Shown piece by piece: positions 21,875 through 36,290 of a DNA stretch of 64,000 nt. The notes beneath the pieces were generated by a model, which had not been told where the DNA came from, ran no database searches, and saw only the letters and a list, made by a program, of their open reading frames with translations. Position numbers and translations under genes: made by a program. The DNA comes from Theobroma cacao (lineage: Eukaryota; Streptophyta; Magnoliopsida; Malvales; Malvaceae). The stretch is taken from positions 6,842,508 to 6,906,507 of the forward strand of contig NC_030855.1 of NCBI RefSeq assembly GCF_000208745.1, read 5' to 3'. Numbering within the stretch: position 1 is the stretch's first letter; the number at the start of each line of letters is the position of its first letter.

Positions 21875-24800
21875 TCATCTACGATCCCGCAAGCTCAGCA
21901 CCTCAGCTGCAACTCTCTTCAATGAGGCACATGCCTTGAGCAGGTCAGATTCTATGTGGGCGGCAGAAACAAACAGTCGAATTCCCACAGGCAGGGGGCA
22001 TTTATCGAGCGTTGATCTTTTTGAAACCACTACAAATATAGAATCTTCTTTCAAGGCCTGCAAATGTTTAAAATCAGCAGATAAAACTCGATTCAGGCAT
22101 CCACCAATCACAGGACTCTACTAAGATGGAGCAAAAGAACTGTGAACTTACACGATCGGCAATCTCTTCAAGCAGCTGGAGGTCACTTTTCACCGAACCT
22201 GTTGATTTTTCAAGTCGAAGGAAAACAATGGGTGATTCTGGATTGCTTGCTACCGAAAGTCCCAGGATATCTGACAGGCCTGTATTTCACAAGAAGTTCA
22301 GAGCCGGGAATGGTTTGTGTCAGTTTCACAATAATCACCAAACAGTTGTTTGCACTCTCAGCTATTCTCTACCACCAAACGAAGGCTTGTACTACAAAAC
22401 GTTTGATTTTTAAAAACTAAACAATTTTAAATGAATATACAATGAAGTAAATAACCGAGGCGCTTTCTGATGTTTTATAAGTTAATAAGAAAATATCAGG
22501 GTGTCTCATATGAAAATGTTTGTTTTTGCAAGGAAAAGAAAAATGAGGACATTTTTTTAACAAAGACACCATGTAAGTCATCAAGGTGCTTTCTGATCCG
22601 ATGTTGGCATGTTACATAGGTTAATGAAAAAATATCAACTTCTACTCACCACGGTGCTGAATAAGCTCCATATGTATCTTAGAAAATGGAGATTTCAATG
22701 TTGAGAAAACACTCACAACCTTGTATCCAATGTACCCTATTCTCTTTTCCCCACTATAATATGTGTACGGCTTAGGGTGGGGTGGAAGGGAGGTGGCCTA
22801 GTTTGACACTGACATTTTTAGGTCAAATAATCAACTACACAAGTTAAATTCTTTTTCAAGTGTTGTGAGACTTTTAGATCAAATAATCAACAGTTTAAGG
22901 TTTGATTTGCATACTTTAAATGGTCTTAAAACTTTTCTGCAACTCTTGACCAAAAAAAAAAAGAACTTTTCTGTAACTCAAGTAACTTCATATTCTGCGT
23001 TGCTAGGCTGATATGATTACAATTCCTAGGTACTCCAAACTAACATTTCAACACCAATCAAACTTAGGTTCCACTACTCTTATTTGGTTGCTCACGGACC
23101 TTAGAGCACTCACACCTTTTTAATGTACTTTAATTGTCCTAATTCTCAAATAAGCAGGCACATGTCAAGCCCTAAACAAGTATAAAAATCAGATTCTATT
23201 CTATTCAGCTTCCTAATAGCACCAGGACTTTGGATTTTGCTCCAAATCTCCAAGTATTTTCTTTTGTCTGATTTTGTTTTAAATTAGCTCTTAGCAGACC
23301 TAGAGCTAGGCCTATATCAGAGATTACTTGAACTCTGAACATGTGTATTATCACAGAAACAAAGGACTTTGAATTCAATCCCTAAGACCGTACAGAAAAG
23401 TTAAATGCATGCTCAAACCAACCTTTCCATAAAATGGCAACGTTTTCCTTCAGCTTTGATGTCAACTCAGGATTTTGTTCTAATACATCAATAGCAGTAA
23501 TCGCAGCACTAGCCAAATATGGGGGCAAAGATGCAGAGAAGACATACCCAGAACTGCTCAACCGCTGCCACAGATCAGAATAACATTAGCCTTTTAAAAG
23601 TGAACTAGGAAGGCTATCTGTTAAAATAATGGTAATAAAGGGTAAGACTAGGCAGAACTTCCACTATTCAGTAATACAAGAAGGTCATAGTGTAAAGTGT
23701 ACTAACTTGGTGATCAATGACTCTAGCAGTTCCAGTGCAGAATCCTCCTTCTGTCGCCAATGCATGCCCCATAGCAGCAGTAACAATGTCTATCTTCTCA
23801 ATCTGCAATATGCGCAACCATTAATCACTAACATAATCAAAGCAACAATAAGAGTGTAACAAACTTTATGAACACACCAAAAAAAAAAACTTTATAAACA
23901 CACCGGAACCCCACAGTATTCAGTGAGACCCCTTCCTGTACGGCCAAGTACACCAAATGAATTACTCTCATCCAATAAAACACGGAAGCGATACTTCTCT
24001 TTCAGCCTGATGATCTTGTCCAAAGGAGCTATTTGACCAGAATTCTACATATTTAACAATCAAAGGGTTAGATCCAGTATGTGAACTTTAAATTCAGGAA
24101 AGAAAGAAACAATCAAATGACCTGAACCAACCACTACAAGGTATCACCCACTTTGACCCATTGGGCCTCATGATTTTTTCCACAAAAGGAGCCTTGCAAG
24201 GATGGTTCCAAGTCTCTTCATATGTACCAAAGTCTTTTTACAAACTCTGCTTTGAGATGGGTGTGAGAAAACAAACGCACATCAAGGAAAGTACCACAGA
24301 TGGGATGATTAACAAAATCTATAACTGCTCTTGGACCTTGTAAGTGTTAAGTGCTTTAGTAGATTGAAGATTTCTACTTTTCAGCAATTCGATTAAAGGA
24401 AAATAACCAAGCACATATGAAAGCAAGCCATTGCAACAATAAACAGGTCATTACTATTGATTGATTATGCAATTAGTAAACTTCAAATAGTGAAAAAATT
24501 GTTTTATGACAACAAAAATGAAACATGACATTCTGACATGCACTTCAAGAGAAATATCTTTCATATAGAACCTCAATTCCATAACATCACAGTTGCAGAG
24601 TTTGACAGCTTAGTACACCTCATTCCTCAACAGAGGAAAAGAAGCTTCCTAAGGAATACATATACATATGATAAATGCATGTACATGTATGCATGCAGAA
24701 AAATACAAAAATGGACAGTTCCAGTTAAGAAAAGGAAAATGAACACTGAAACTTCCATAGATTGAAGATTACCGCTTTATAGCAATTCCGTATAAGGAAA

Positions 24801-27800
24801 ATATCACTTAAACACATATAAAAGTACACCATTGCAACAGCAAAACAGGTCACGACTATTTATTGGCTACGCAATTAGGGAGCTTCGAATAGTGAGAAAA
24901 TAGTTAATGACTACAAAAATGAAACATGATGTTACACATGCACTTCAGGTGAAACATCTTGGGCATGGAACCTCAGTTTCCATGACATCAAAATTGCAGA
25001 ATTTGACAGCTTAAGTAATCCTCAACAAGATTTGACAGCTCAAGTAATCCTCAACAGGGAAGAAGAAGCTTCCTAAGGAGTACATAGACGTATAATAAAT
25101 GCATGTACATGTGGTGTGCATGCATGCACAAAGAAAAAAAAATGAAAGCTCAACTGAAGAAAAGAAAAAGGAACACTGAATCATCTTATTCACTGCTCAC
25201 TGAAAGCTAATAATAAATTCAACCTTGGTCTTGCTCTTATCCCATATGATTGGAATCTGAAGAGCATTGAAGATTCTATAAAGAAGCCCCATCCAACAAT
25301 ATTTCTGTCACTTTTTTATATTCCCCATCCATGAAATCTGTCTAACTAGTCTTCTATTCATCAACTTACTCAAACTTCTAAAGATAACTACTCTTAACAT
25401 GATCCAAATCTTGGATGCTCCAAAAACATATCAACATATAAAAAACTTCAAAAAGTTGGGACATGGCCCTTTTAAGGTATATTTACCAAAAAAAAAAAAG
25501 AAGATGAAAAAGAAAAAGTAAAGATGACTATATGGTGTGTATGATTCACTAGGGCAATCAAATAATGATTTGCATTTTGCAAGAATCTAGGCCTAGGCAA
25601 GTTTGTTAAGCAGTGATAGGTATATTTCTTTTTATTTGACTCTGAAATTTTTCGTTTCTGAAAGGTCATGTTGGCTTCTGGTGTTAGAAAAAAAAAAAAA
25701 AACATTATGTTCTTCACATAATTAATAATTTATGGCTGCACTCTCTAGCACTCATTCATCCTACTTTGTTCCTAATTTGATATACCAACAAAAGATGAGC
25801 ATGGTGCAGACAAGAATTAATGGATCACAAAGTCCACTGAAATGACATGCAATACCCACAAAATGTTAACTTTATGAACTAACCCTATGCATTTTTCTTG
25901 TCTGAAACATTTTAAAAATAATCTAATGCCAACACTGAAAACACATTTTAAAAGCCAAATGGCATTATCATAAACTAATGAGGAACTTGAGTGCAAATTT
26001 TCAGCAAAATACCACTAGACTTATTTATACCAATGACTCTTGTGCAGTAATTTATCATTCAAATCCTAGAGATATGGCCATTTATGGACAATGGGGGCAC
26101 ACCAAAGATACAAATTGTTAAAGCTTATATGTACATCTGACATAACATACCTGATACACAGCTTCAACCACAATGTAGCGCCGCAATTTCTTAGCCCGCT
26201 GATTCTCTGCGGTAATTTTCTCAAGAGTTTTTTCTAGAGATTCCATATCATTGTGTTTGAAATAAACAATGGTGCTTCTAGAAAGGTAGAGGCCATTTTG
26301 TATACCCCAGTGTACTCCCTCATCGCTGGATAACCAAACACAAACATAATATATATGATAATGAGATATAAATCTACACCTAAAAGATTCTAAAAAGGTA
26401 TTGAAAGCAAAGACACAAACTTATGCTAAGATAAGCAAGGAATGATAGAACAGGACACAAGGACTGGAAAGATCATACATGTGCATATACAATCGAACAA
26501 AGATCAGAAAATAAACAAGAAAAATGAAAAACTGGAACAACTCAATAGGCAATTTGGGCCTCTGAATACAAGCTTTATCCCTTTAAAATTGCAGCTGTTC
26601 CATTCTGCCCAAATACACAAATCAAACAAAGGGAATTAAACAATCTTCATATGGATTCCTCCAAATTTCCCTTCCAAGATTACAACAATGCAGTCTACCA
26701 GGAATTAGATAGGATACACCAGAAAAAGAAGATGCTACCACCACAACTCCCTCAATACCGAATAGTAAAGCAAAAAATGATCCACTCTCTTAGCATTATT
26801 CATACACATAATTTAATTAATTTGTTTTATAATTCTAAACCATACAATAATTGATTAGTTTAGTTTTAACAATTCTGTAAACAGCTGGGCATCACTTATA
26901 GCAGCCCATTGCAAAACATATTATAATCTGGGTTGTGAAACCATCTAGCAATGAGTCAATCCAGTTGTTAATTCAGTAAAAGAAGCTCCAGTAGGATACA
27001 AGAAAGAAACAAATGTCTATTGCCATGCTTGGGAATTTCAGGTGCATTCAGCAATCAATTCTATCTCACAATGCAAAAATTGAGAGAGGGATAGCAAGAG
27101 CATAACAAAATAAGGAGAAAGAAAGAGTAAATCAATCAATTTCACAAGTTATCCATTCCACAGCTTACCATATCAAATTCTGGCTAATAGTCACATATTT
27201 AACCAATTAAAGCAGTAAAAGTATTTTACTTACACAACTATTATGTCACCCTTTTTACAAAAACAAGGGATTGCACTGAACATGGTGGAAAGCCCATAAG
27301 AATAGAGGATGGAATCAGGCGTTCCCAAAAACTTTGCTATTCTGGCCTCGCAATCAAGGTGGACATCTGAACAACAGAAGGTTGTCACAATCTGAATCTT
27401 GTTCTTATAGAAGTTTAGGAAGAGACCTCCAAAGTACAAAATTTAAAGTTGCTTCAGTATTGATGCTTACCAATTGTTCCATAGAATCCACGAGGACCAC
27501 AAGAACCAACACCATATTTCTCCAATGCAGAGGTACATGATTCCTGAAATAACACATTTTATTAATTCATATTTTCATATCTTAGTTACAAAAGTCCCCT
27601 TGAAAACATAGTCTGGTTATAACTTCCACCAAGTTTTTAAAAATATACACTTCTACTTTGAGAAGCCAGCTTTTTTAATAATATTCAACACCCTTCATAA
27701 ACAAATTTTAGACAAGGTAAATGTATATTCTTAGGAAACATCAAGTGGGAGAGTGTATGTTTTGAGGTAAATTTGGAGAGGATTGTCATTATGCTATCTT

Positions 27801-29549
27801 GATATAGGGTTTTTGTAATTTATTCCCTGGTCCTTAATCTGCTAACAAAATAGAAGAATAAATATATAATAGCGACAGATTCCTCACAAGTAACTTTTCA
27901 TGCCCTATAAATCCAAGATAATTTGCAGAAGCAAAGTTCACAACTTCTTTGCCATTGATTATCGTATGAGGCCCTGCAGCACTGCATAAAGATAGACTCA
28001 TAAGCTAGGACACCTTTGGAAAAAATTCACTTTGAGTATTTTAACTAATATAACAATTCATGAGTAGTTACCAAAATTCTATAAAGTTCCCATGCAAAGG
28101 CATACACCAATAAAAATAACATACAGGAATAATTCATAATTATGATTCCAAATGAAAACAAAATTGGGGAAGAGATTAAATGACGTAAAAAAGAAAAAAA
28201 AATGCATACATTATTTGGAAACAAAATCCATTCAGTTTGGGAGAGAAAAAACATGGAAATAATACTTGGACAAAACGCATATCTCCCAAATCTTCAAAAT
28301 GGAGGAGGAAAGGAATAAATGTAAGTAGAACCAAAATTTTTCAAGAGTCAAATGCAATTCAAAATATGTAAAGATAACAATTATATTCACCTTTCCAACA
28401 CTGGGGGTTCACTCTGCATCTCTTCAGTAATAGGAGGAATAAGAGATTCTGGAACCCATTCATCACATAGCTCATCTATTTCCTACAGACATTTGGGAGA
28501 CTTCTCAGAATGTTAGGCTAACGCAAAAGCGTCGACATCAAAAAGAATAATAAGGAAAACTACAATATACAAGCATGAAACTAAAAGCATATCAATCATA
28601 GAACAGAATAAGATTACAATCTGACACAGATGCACCATTTAGATAAGTTAGTCTAATAGTAAAAACATATCAATTGTTAGAACACCAAGGGACTTGATCC
28701 AACACACATCACCAAACCCTTCAGCAGAAAATTTTATGCTTAAACATAAAGGTACAAGTGTATATGGCTACCTAGAGACAATCCAATGATGATGTGCACA
28801 TGCGAACTTGAAACTTTTTTACTTAATAAAATTCATTGCAGAATGTAAGAACAATTTGATTCGGGTAAAAAGAATAAAAAGAGGTGAAGCTAGGATGCAG
28901 ATTACACATGTAAAAGGAGTAAAGAATGGCGTACTATTGTTGGACCTTTCAAAGATATAGTCCTTCATCAAATGGAGTTGAAAAAGGACATGAATTGAAA
29001 AGCTGTCAAACAATTTTCAATGGTAGTAAGGCTTCAAATATGGCAGCACAAATCAGACTACAATCATGAAAGAAAATTCTTTTAATCATTAAACATTCTG
29101 GTCCAAATAACATGATCAGCCAAATCCTAGCTATGAAATATTGAATACACATATCACATTAATAGATTCACAGAACTGTGATCCCAACCACATAAACATG
29201 AAGTAGTATCTACCCAAGGGGAAAATCAAAATTTAAAAGTAGAATTGCAGCACACCTTCTTTGTTAACGGTCGCTTAGGAGGCTTGTAACTTTTCTGGGA
29301 AAGCAGAAAAAGAATGACCACCAAAAGAAGCACCTCCACAAACAAATGCCCTATAAACAAACTTGAAAAAGTTCATGATAAACACGTAAAGCATGGATAG
29401 GAGACAAGATAGAATCATGTAATTAAGATTTTTGTGAAGGTACCTCCTATGTGGACTCCAAACACTACAGCTCGTGCAGAAGGGGCATCCAAAGCCAAAG
29501 TGACCCAATTTAAAGTGGCATTAACTAAGTTTAAAGCAGCTGATTCCAT
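21875..29549 (-). CDS. LCB1: Serine palmitoyltransferase long-chain-base subunit 1, 12 coding exons, 485 aa
   Basis: This is the LCB1 subunit of the ER enzyme that condenses serine and palmitoyl-CoA, the first step of sphingolipid synthesis. Coding exons (minus strand): 29444-29549, 29256-29350, 28391-28482, 27888-27981, 27471-27543, 27234-27366, 26151-26325, 23904-24044, 23707-23802, 23423-23564, 22152-22279 and 21875-22057. All introns are GT-AG and the phases join to an unbroken 485-residue frame, close to the usual plant length of about 480. A membrane segment lies at about residues 37-57 (HLFVEVLLL...LLSQKSY). The conserved [10 protein letters not shown] motif carries Cys144. As expected for LCB1 and unlike LCB2, the cofactor Lys is absent ([14 protein letters not shown]). 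The start is fixed by the MESAALN... N terminus with [13 protein letters not shown]. It must pair with LCB2, which is not in this window. Confidence 0.95.
24362..25182. repeat. Tandem duplication of about 400 bp in LCB1 intron 7
   Basis: A segment starting GATTGAAGATT at 24362 is repeated from about 24760. Both copies contain, in the same order, a CCATTGCAACA block, an AAAATGAAACATGA block, a GCACTTCA-G-GAAA block, a TTGCAGA-TTTGACAGCTTA block, a GAAGCTTCCTAAGGA block and a GCATGCATGCA-like end. The copies are clearly diverged (many substitutions and a further small internal duplication in the second), so the event is old. It makes this the longest LCB1 intron (about 2.1 kb). Confidence 0.85.
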
Positions 29550-30440
29550 AGCAGTTGGCAAACAAAAGGATCCAATGACTAACTTTTTTTGCTCTAAAGC
29601 ATTGAGGAATACAGCCCACTGACCTCAACCCTGCAGCCATTAATTAACAGCTTAAGTTCCGAAAAAAAGCAAAAGCAAAAGGATAGAAAGCAAAACCATA
29701 ATTGATTGATTAGAAATGAATAAGAGTCTAAACTACACCGCTAAACCCAACATAATTGTTCTATACAAAAGTAAAATAATTTTTTTTTAAAAAAAAAGCA
29801 CTTTTAACGTTAAATTCTCCAAAATTATCATCGAACTTTCATATCCAAAAGCTTTTTTTTTTTTTCTAAAAAGTACGTCGTCGTAAAAGTTACAACCAAA
29901 CAGTACCTAAGCTAATCCAAATGAACCAAAAGCTGAATACTTCTCTTAATAAAAATTAACACCATCAATCACACAAATACAAACCGAAAATTGAAACCAA
30001 TATGGATGGATTAATAAATTATAAATGAAAACTTCTACACTTCTAAATGTTGACATAGAGAAGAAAAAGTAGAGAATTTATAAATTTCCAAGGAATGATC
30101 TATTAGAAAATTGAAAAAAAAAATAAAAAGAAAAGCTTAGGAGATCACTCAGATTTGGTTGAAGAATAATTATAAAAATAAAAATCCAACGATGAAGATT
30201 TCGGCGTAATTTCAATGGAAAATTAAGATGAAAGTCGGAAGAAAGAAAAAAAAAAAAAAAAAGCAAGTTGCCGCAGAAGGGAGAAGCCAGAACCTGATGC
30301 CGGCACCGGCACACCTCTTGCTCCGGTTGATTTGATTTTTGTGTCTGATAAGAGTTGGCTTGGCCTTGGGATTGAAATCAAACGAGTTTAAGGCAGCCAA
30401 GAAGAAAAAGAAGAAGAGATTTGGAATTTGATGAAGCACA
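29550..30440 (-). other. LCB1: LCB1 5' untranslated region with an intron
   Basis: Upstream of the ATG, a 5' untranslated segment (29550-29630) is preceded on the minus strand by a good acceptor (GCTGCAG). A matching donor (CAAGAG|GTGTGC, exon edge at 30315) follows a pyrimidine-rich stretch at about 30316-30440 that looks like a plant 5' leader. The proposed leader intron (29631-30314) contains long A or T runs. The transcription start is not visible. Confidence 0.5.
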
Positions 30441-30449
30441 TGCTAATGG

Positions 30450-31690
30450 GAATGGAAAAGGAAGAAGGAAATACACATGCTAATAGGAAATGGTCAACCC
30501 CAGGGTCCAAACACTTCCATTTTTTTTATTTGATCTTTCTTTCATTTACAATTTTGTTTGTTTGATTTTTCTTTTATAAAAAAGGCGAAAAGTACACAAA
30601 ACTGCCCTTCTAATTTACAACAATATCCCAAAATTATTATTTTTAGTCAATTTTATCCTTCTATGCTCCTGCGTTATTCTCTATCCACGCACCAAAAAAA
30701 AAAGAGATTATTGTTGAATTAACACGTCATCATGTTGATTTCCTCATTTCCTTTCAGTCCGTACAACCAAATTGGATTGAAATAAATTTAAAATCAAATT
30801 TTATGTATATTATTAATAAAATTTTAATTAATAAATTAAAGTTAATTTATAAAAAAATAAGTTCAAAATTATATTTAAAATAATTAATAATTTTTAATAA
30901 GTAGTACATTGATTATAAAAAATTTATAAATAAAAAATTATATATGTAACTAAAAATTAAGTATTTATAATTGACTTTAAATAATAGATATCCTAAGACT
31001 GTCTATCGAATCTGTGACAAATAATAGTTTTATTATTGTTTTTCTATCCAAACCCGATTCGAACTTGATTATAAAATAAATGAATTGACATCCATGCTTG
31101 CTCGTAAACTTATCGTAATTGAATTTGCATTTTAACGGTGTAGCTTAGCTTCGATGAATTTACTTGCTGAGATAGAGTTGCCAAACAATTTGCCAGAAAA
31201 TCTGCGTCCCAGGAAAATCCTAAATCATGACTATCTTGTTAAATATGCATGTAGCTACAAGAGAATAAAATCTAATACTTGTTATAAGTAGGATGGCTCT
31301 ACTGATAATTACATGCAGAAGAAGAACTACAGAAGTAATCCTTACTGAAAATTCCATGTGATATGTCCTCACAATATGACATGTAAATGTGTTCTGTACC
31401 ATGTGCAACTGTAAGTCTAAGAATTACTTCTTTTTTATTTGAAAAATATAAACTAACCGGTAAGGGAGTTTACATAAGTTTGTGGTATTCAACACTTTCT
31501 AACAATTGTTGATTCATAGGACACAATGTACACTTGTTTATGGAACAGGGCAATGACATCTTTTACCCAATGATGCTACCAAGTAATGCAGCAGGGCTGG
31601 AGGTCAATACTTTTGTGTTCGTATGCACAAATTGGTTTGCCTAATCCAGGATATACTCTTTCTCCTTTTCTGGATAAATTGATCCACCGT
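30450..31690. other. Intergenic region between the LCB1 promoter and the F-box gene 3' end
   Basis: Very AT-rich from 30780 to 31000. No gene is seen. The part next to 30450 should hold the LCB1 promoter, and the part next to 31700 the 3' untranslated region of the F-box gene. Confidence 0.45.
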
Positions 31691-31704
31691 ATACTTTTGA
31701 AACA

Positions 31705-34137
31705 CTAGTAACCTAACCATGCAGACGGTATTGGTTGAAACTTGTTCTTTGCCATTGCCAGCACGTCATAGTAATCTGCACGGTTGAGGCAGTCACGGAA
31801 ATCAGTGAAAAGCTTCTCAAACACCTTCCATTGGACTTTAATTGATCTAGAGTATGGGTATGGAAGAAAAACCTGCAGAAAATGAAAGAGGAATCAGAAA
31901 AAAATAGTACAACAGCATGTCATTTTTTTAATATTTGGAAGCGGATGAGATTTCAAACAGACTGTTATTGTCAAAAGAACTTTTAAACCCGATTGCAGAC
32001 ACTATATCATCATCAAACTCCTCCTTGTCCCCCTCCTACACCACCCTATATCATTTCCATTTTGCAAGTTTGGTGCCATGAACAGGTCAGTCTTAGCTTT
32101 TTTGTTGTTCCATGTGCAACTTCTTGTTTGCCACATGTTCATGTACACACACACACATACAAATATCATATACACACATTTATACAAAAATGGGCCCTAT
32201 ACGACAACTTACATCCCCCTCCAGAGCAAGGTGCTTAAGTGAAAGAAATGTGTGCTGATTTTCCTCCAAATTGTCAAGAACTGCCAGCCAAATCTGTGAA
32301 GCAAGCTCGTGGGCTGTGTCTCTTGACTTCCCACAAGCAATAAATTGATCTGCTAAAACAAAGAAAAACAGAAGGTAGTGATGGACTCATGTTTTTGTCA
32401 TTCCAGAAAGAAGATACTTGTACTACATGACGAGATAAGATGCAAAAGATTAGAGCAGTCTAAATCTCAAATGCAGTATCTAAAGATGGATAAGCAGACA
32501 CTACAAACGGAATGCTGTACTTGATTTTAAGCAGAAATCCTTTTAATTTACCCAATCAAAACTCACTGACATTACATGAGAGATTGACATTCAAGATGCA
32601 TTTATCATGAATACATAATACAACATTTTGCTTACCATGAAAAGGAAAGGGATCATGCACGAAACAAGTATCCAGCAATAAGTCATGCTAATTTATTATT
32701 ATCATACAACCTTTAGTAAGAACAATTGCTTCTTAAAAATTAAAATGGTACAGAGAATAAAACATATTAAAGCATTTATAGAAGAATGAAGCATTCCAAT
32801 AACAGAAGCATACATTTAACATAGATGCCCATGAAACATCAATAGAAAAGAAATCCATAAAACCTTCCACCTTTATATAACGAATCACATATCAACTTAT
32901 GAAACATTAAAAAATTTGTAGGCACAAGAACCAGAAAAGGATAGAAGCCACACCAATTATGGTTCCATGAAGTACCCCAGAGGGAGGTGGCATAGTTGAA
33001 AGTTCAAGCTGCTCTTTCAAAAATAAATATGTATGGCCCACAATCTCATCTATCTCATTTTCTAGAGCAAAGATGTGTTTACTAACATATAAAGCAGCAA
33101 ATCTCCTGAAATATTAGGCAACACTGTTATAATCAAGTCAAGCTTAACAAAAAATGCTAGAAGGAAAAATTTTTGAACTACTTAAGAAACAGTTAATTAT
33201 ATTGTGATGAGACTTCAAAAACTGATTTTGTGATGTCCAAAAGCTGATTAATATTGTTTGCTTATATTCTACCTTAAACAGAAAAGAAGAATGAAGATAG
33301 CAGTTACTCAAAGAAAATCAAATTCAATAATGATGTAGTCTGCTCGGTAGGTATTTTCTTTAGGATCTCACTTGCTACAAGTGATAGCACTGACTTCATC
33401 TTTCTGAAATCATTAGCAAAACATAGGCTAAAGGATAAGTATGGCTGCTGTGTTCCTGGGTTAAAAAAGGAAGAATACTCCAGATTTTTAATTGCTTTAA
33501 ATTGTTATGAATTCTATCACTTGAAGAGACAAACAGAGCTTTATGAAAGGCTTCAAGGAATAGAAAGTAGGTATAAATGACAGGTAATTCTAAATCTCAA
33601 AGTTAAACGGAAGAAATATTATATCTTTAAGAAGCCAGTTGTCCTACAGCAATTTGCACAACCCGCTAAGATTTGTTAAGTATAAAAGAAAAATTAGGAA
33701 AAACTAAATTTCAGCGAACAATTTCCTTATATGTAGTACAGGAAAGAAAGGAATCACTAAACTTAGCCCAGAGGAAAAAGGGGGGGAGAGGGGGAGGAGG
33801 GAAAGTCATGAGGGAAGAGGAAAAGGGTGGCGGGAGGAGAGAGGAAAAAAATATGAAGCATGAACATTGCTAGTCCATTCAACCTTTTGCTTAGTCCTTG
33901 AGGAATAGGTCCAGGCCACCTTTTAACTTGGCTGGCCGAAGGAAATGTTCTCATTAGAGCAGCTTGCCACAAGCACTCTCCACGAAACAAGTTGGCCCAC
34001 TGTTTTTTAACACAAGATAATTCTGCCCACTCTGAAACTGGTACTCTGATGAAAATTTCAATTAGGAGATGATCAGGAAGCTTTCCAAATGAATTACCAA
34101 CCGATGTTGAAGTGTCATTATCCCTATTATCTGACAT
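31705..34137 (-). CDS. F-box protein, 4 coding exons, 236 aa
   Basis: Exons on the minus strand are 33884-34137, 32954-33105, 32213-32349 and 31705-31872. GT-AG junctions join without a break to a 236-residue protein. Residues about 18-62 form an F-box (KLPDHLLIEIFIRVPVSEW...CVKKQWANLFRGECLWQAAL), which should bind an SKP1-like adaptor of an SCF ubiquitin ligase. The rest has no repeat type (Kelch, LRR) that I recognise, but the pattern RRFAALYVSK, VGHTYLFLKEQLEL and PYPYSRSIKVQWKVFEKLF looks like a conserved single-copy plant F-box family. I cannot name the Arabidopsis gene with certainty. An acceptor (TTTGCAG) seven bases upstream of the ATG shows that a 5' untranslated exon lies further upstream. 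Confidence 0.88.
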
Positions 34138-34144
34138 TACAGTT

Positions 34145-36290
34145 CTGCAAAGCAAAAGCCAACTCTAGGAGATTAATTTTTGTCAAAAGAAAAGGTAGGA
34201 AAATGGACAGCAAATGAAATGGAATATTCTTCATGTTGAAAGTCCTAGACAAAATTTATGCTCAAATCGTGGAAGGCAGAAAAATAGTATTCTCAAGACA
34301 GGATAATGGTCAAGATGACAATATAAGATTTTGATACCATAGAAAGTAGAGGCTCCATTTTAATTTTAATAAAATCATGTTAATATTTTCAGCATATAAC
34401 GGAAAAAAGATAAAAGAAGGTAATCAGATTAAAGATTAGAGAAAGAATACATAAAAATTCCTCCAAAACTAGCAATAATAAGATTAGATGATGAGAGCTT
34501 TAAAAACCCCCAGTAAAAGAAAAGGAAAAAAGAGAAAGAAAGACCTTTAGGCTAAAAATGCATTCAAAGTTATTATGGTATAAATCATCTACCATAAGCA
34601 ATCAAAAGCTTGACTACAATATTTTGCATCCTAACTGCCTATTTAAAAAATCTATACCAGGGCCCAATAGTTTAAAAAAAAAAATCCCTCAAGCAACAGG
34701 GTAGGAAGCACTAAGATACAAGTGCCGCAGATTCTCAACCAACTTCTCTAATCAGGAGATCTTAAAATAACCTACTCCATTATACTGAAAATAGCTCCAC
34801 TCATCAGAGTTTATTTGACCAAACTAGTCAACAAGCATGCTGCCTAAGTTAAGTCTAGTTATTCCATGCAAATTTGATGTGTCCATTATATTTCTCGTAG
34901 CATTTGAATGAATAATTGACAAGAATATCAGAATTCAATACATGATGGGTGTGACAATAAAGCAATGAAAAAGAAACCACATTGGTGTCAATTTCATAAA
35001 CATTCTACAGCAAAACAACTAAATTGGGAAGCAACTTCCTTTAACCATATGAAACATGGAGTGACTAAGACAGAAGCAACATGGTACTAATAGGTATATA
35101 TGAATAAATTGAACCAGAAATGAATCCATTTCAGGAAGATGGAGACGTAATAAATTGATTAAAATATGACAAGTCAATACATTCAAGCTGAAAGCATTCT
35201 GGTTAGGACAATGACATAAAAATCAAAATAGTATGTGCTTGAAGAATACAGGATTCATAATCCCCATTAATTTAGGGTAGAAAACAGCCTAGGGAGAGCA
35301 TGATGACTGTAAGGAAACATTAGATAATTTTTTCTTTCTTCACTAAGAAATTGCATCAATTGGATTGTTTACAGTAAACAGAGCAATCAAATTGAAGCTG
35401 TCTTTCTGTAAAAGAACAAAAAAAGAAAGAAAAAAAGACAAATTCAAGATGTCCAAAAAGGAGGATTGCTGGAAATTGAATACAAAGAAATAATCTTGAT
35501 GACAAACTATGTCAAATAAACATTCAAAACAGAACAAAATCAGTCCATCACATTACAGAACATGTTAATGGCAAGAAAAATCAAAATATTAAGAAAGAAA
35601 CTGGCACGAAGGTCATGAAAATGAAGACAGCTTGCTCAGAAAACGAAGCCCAGAAAAGCCTTTCTAACAACCGGGCTGAATTATGATAAAAACCCACCAT
35701 TTATTAGATTATTAACTATCCAAATTTAGCCCCACAACCACATATTACACTTTAAGCCCACCCATAAACACATAATCATAAACTGATGAAGAAAATAGAC
35801 GTATAGTGGGGTGTTCAGTGCATCAAGTAACTAGTACCATTCAGTAGGAAGATGATTGAACCAAACTTAAAATAGTGCAAAAAATTAGACAGAAGAATTG
35901 CATGAGAAATGAAAACAAAATATCACCTGGGTTTTTTTGGTTTTCCCCTATTTCTTTTCAGTCTTCAGCTGAGAAGGTTGAGCTTTGAAGAGAGAGAGAG
36001 AGGGAAAGTACCTGAGCTGAAATAAGAAAAATGTATGACGTGATCGTTTGAGGCCTTTATTATTACTGTCCCAAGACGGCAATGAGAATATAAAAGCAAA
36101 TTAAAAAGAGTTTAAAAAGAATTTAAAAAGAACTGTTTTGACAAGAAGCGACGTCGTGTAAGAAGAGAGAGTAGGTTAACGTTGCTTTCCTTTTTTTTTT
36201 TTTCTTCTTTTTTGTGATTGAACGTTGCTTTCCTCACCAGCATGGTGATTTTCTAGTTCTCTGTTCATCTGAGAATACCAGAAAAAAACC
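34145..36290. promoter_or_regulatory. F-box gene leader intron and shared divergent promoter with the PPR gene
   Basis: The F-box gene (minus) and PPR gene (plus) point away from each other. The proposed F-box leader exon is near 35930-36040, in a region with an (AG)n run at about 35990-36004, and the PPR start codon is at 36291. The core space between the two transcription units is thus only a few hundred bases and should act as a bidirectional promoter. From 34145 to about 35930 I see no coding sequence, only AT-rich intron-like DNA. Confidence 0.5.
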
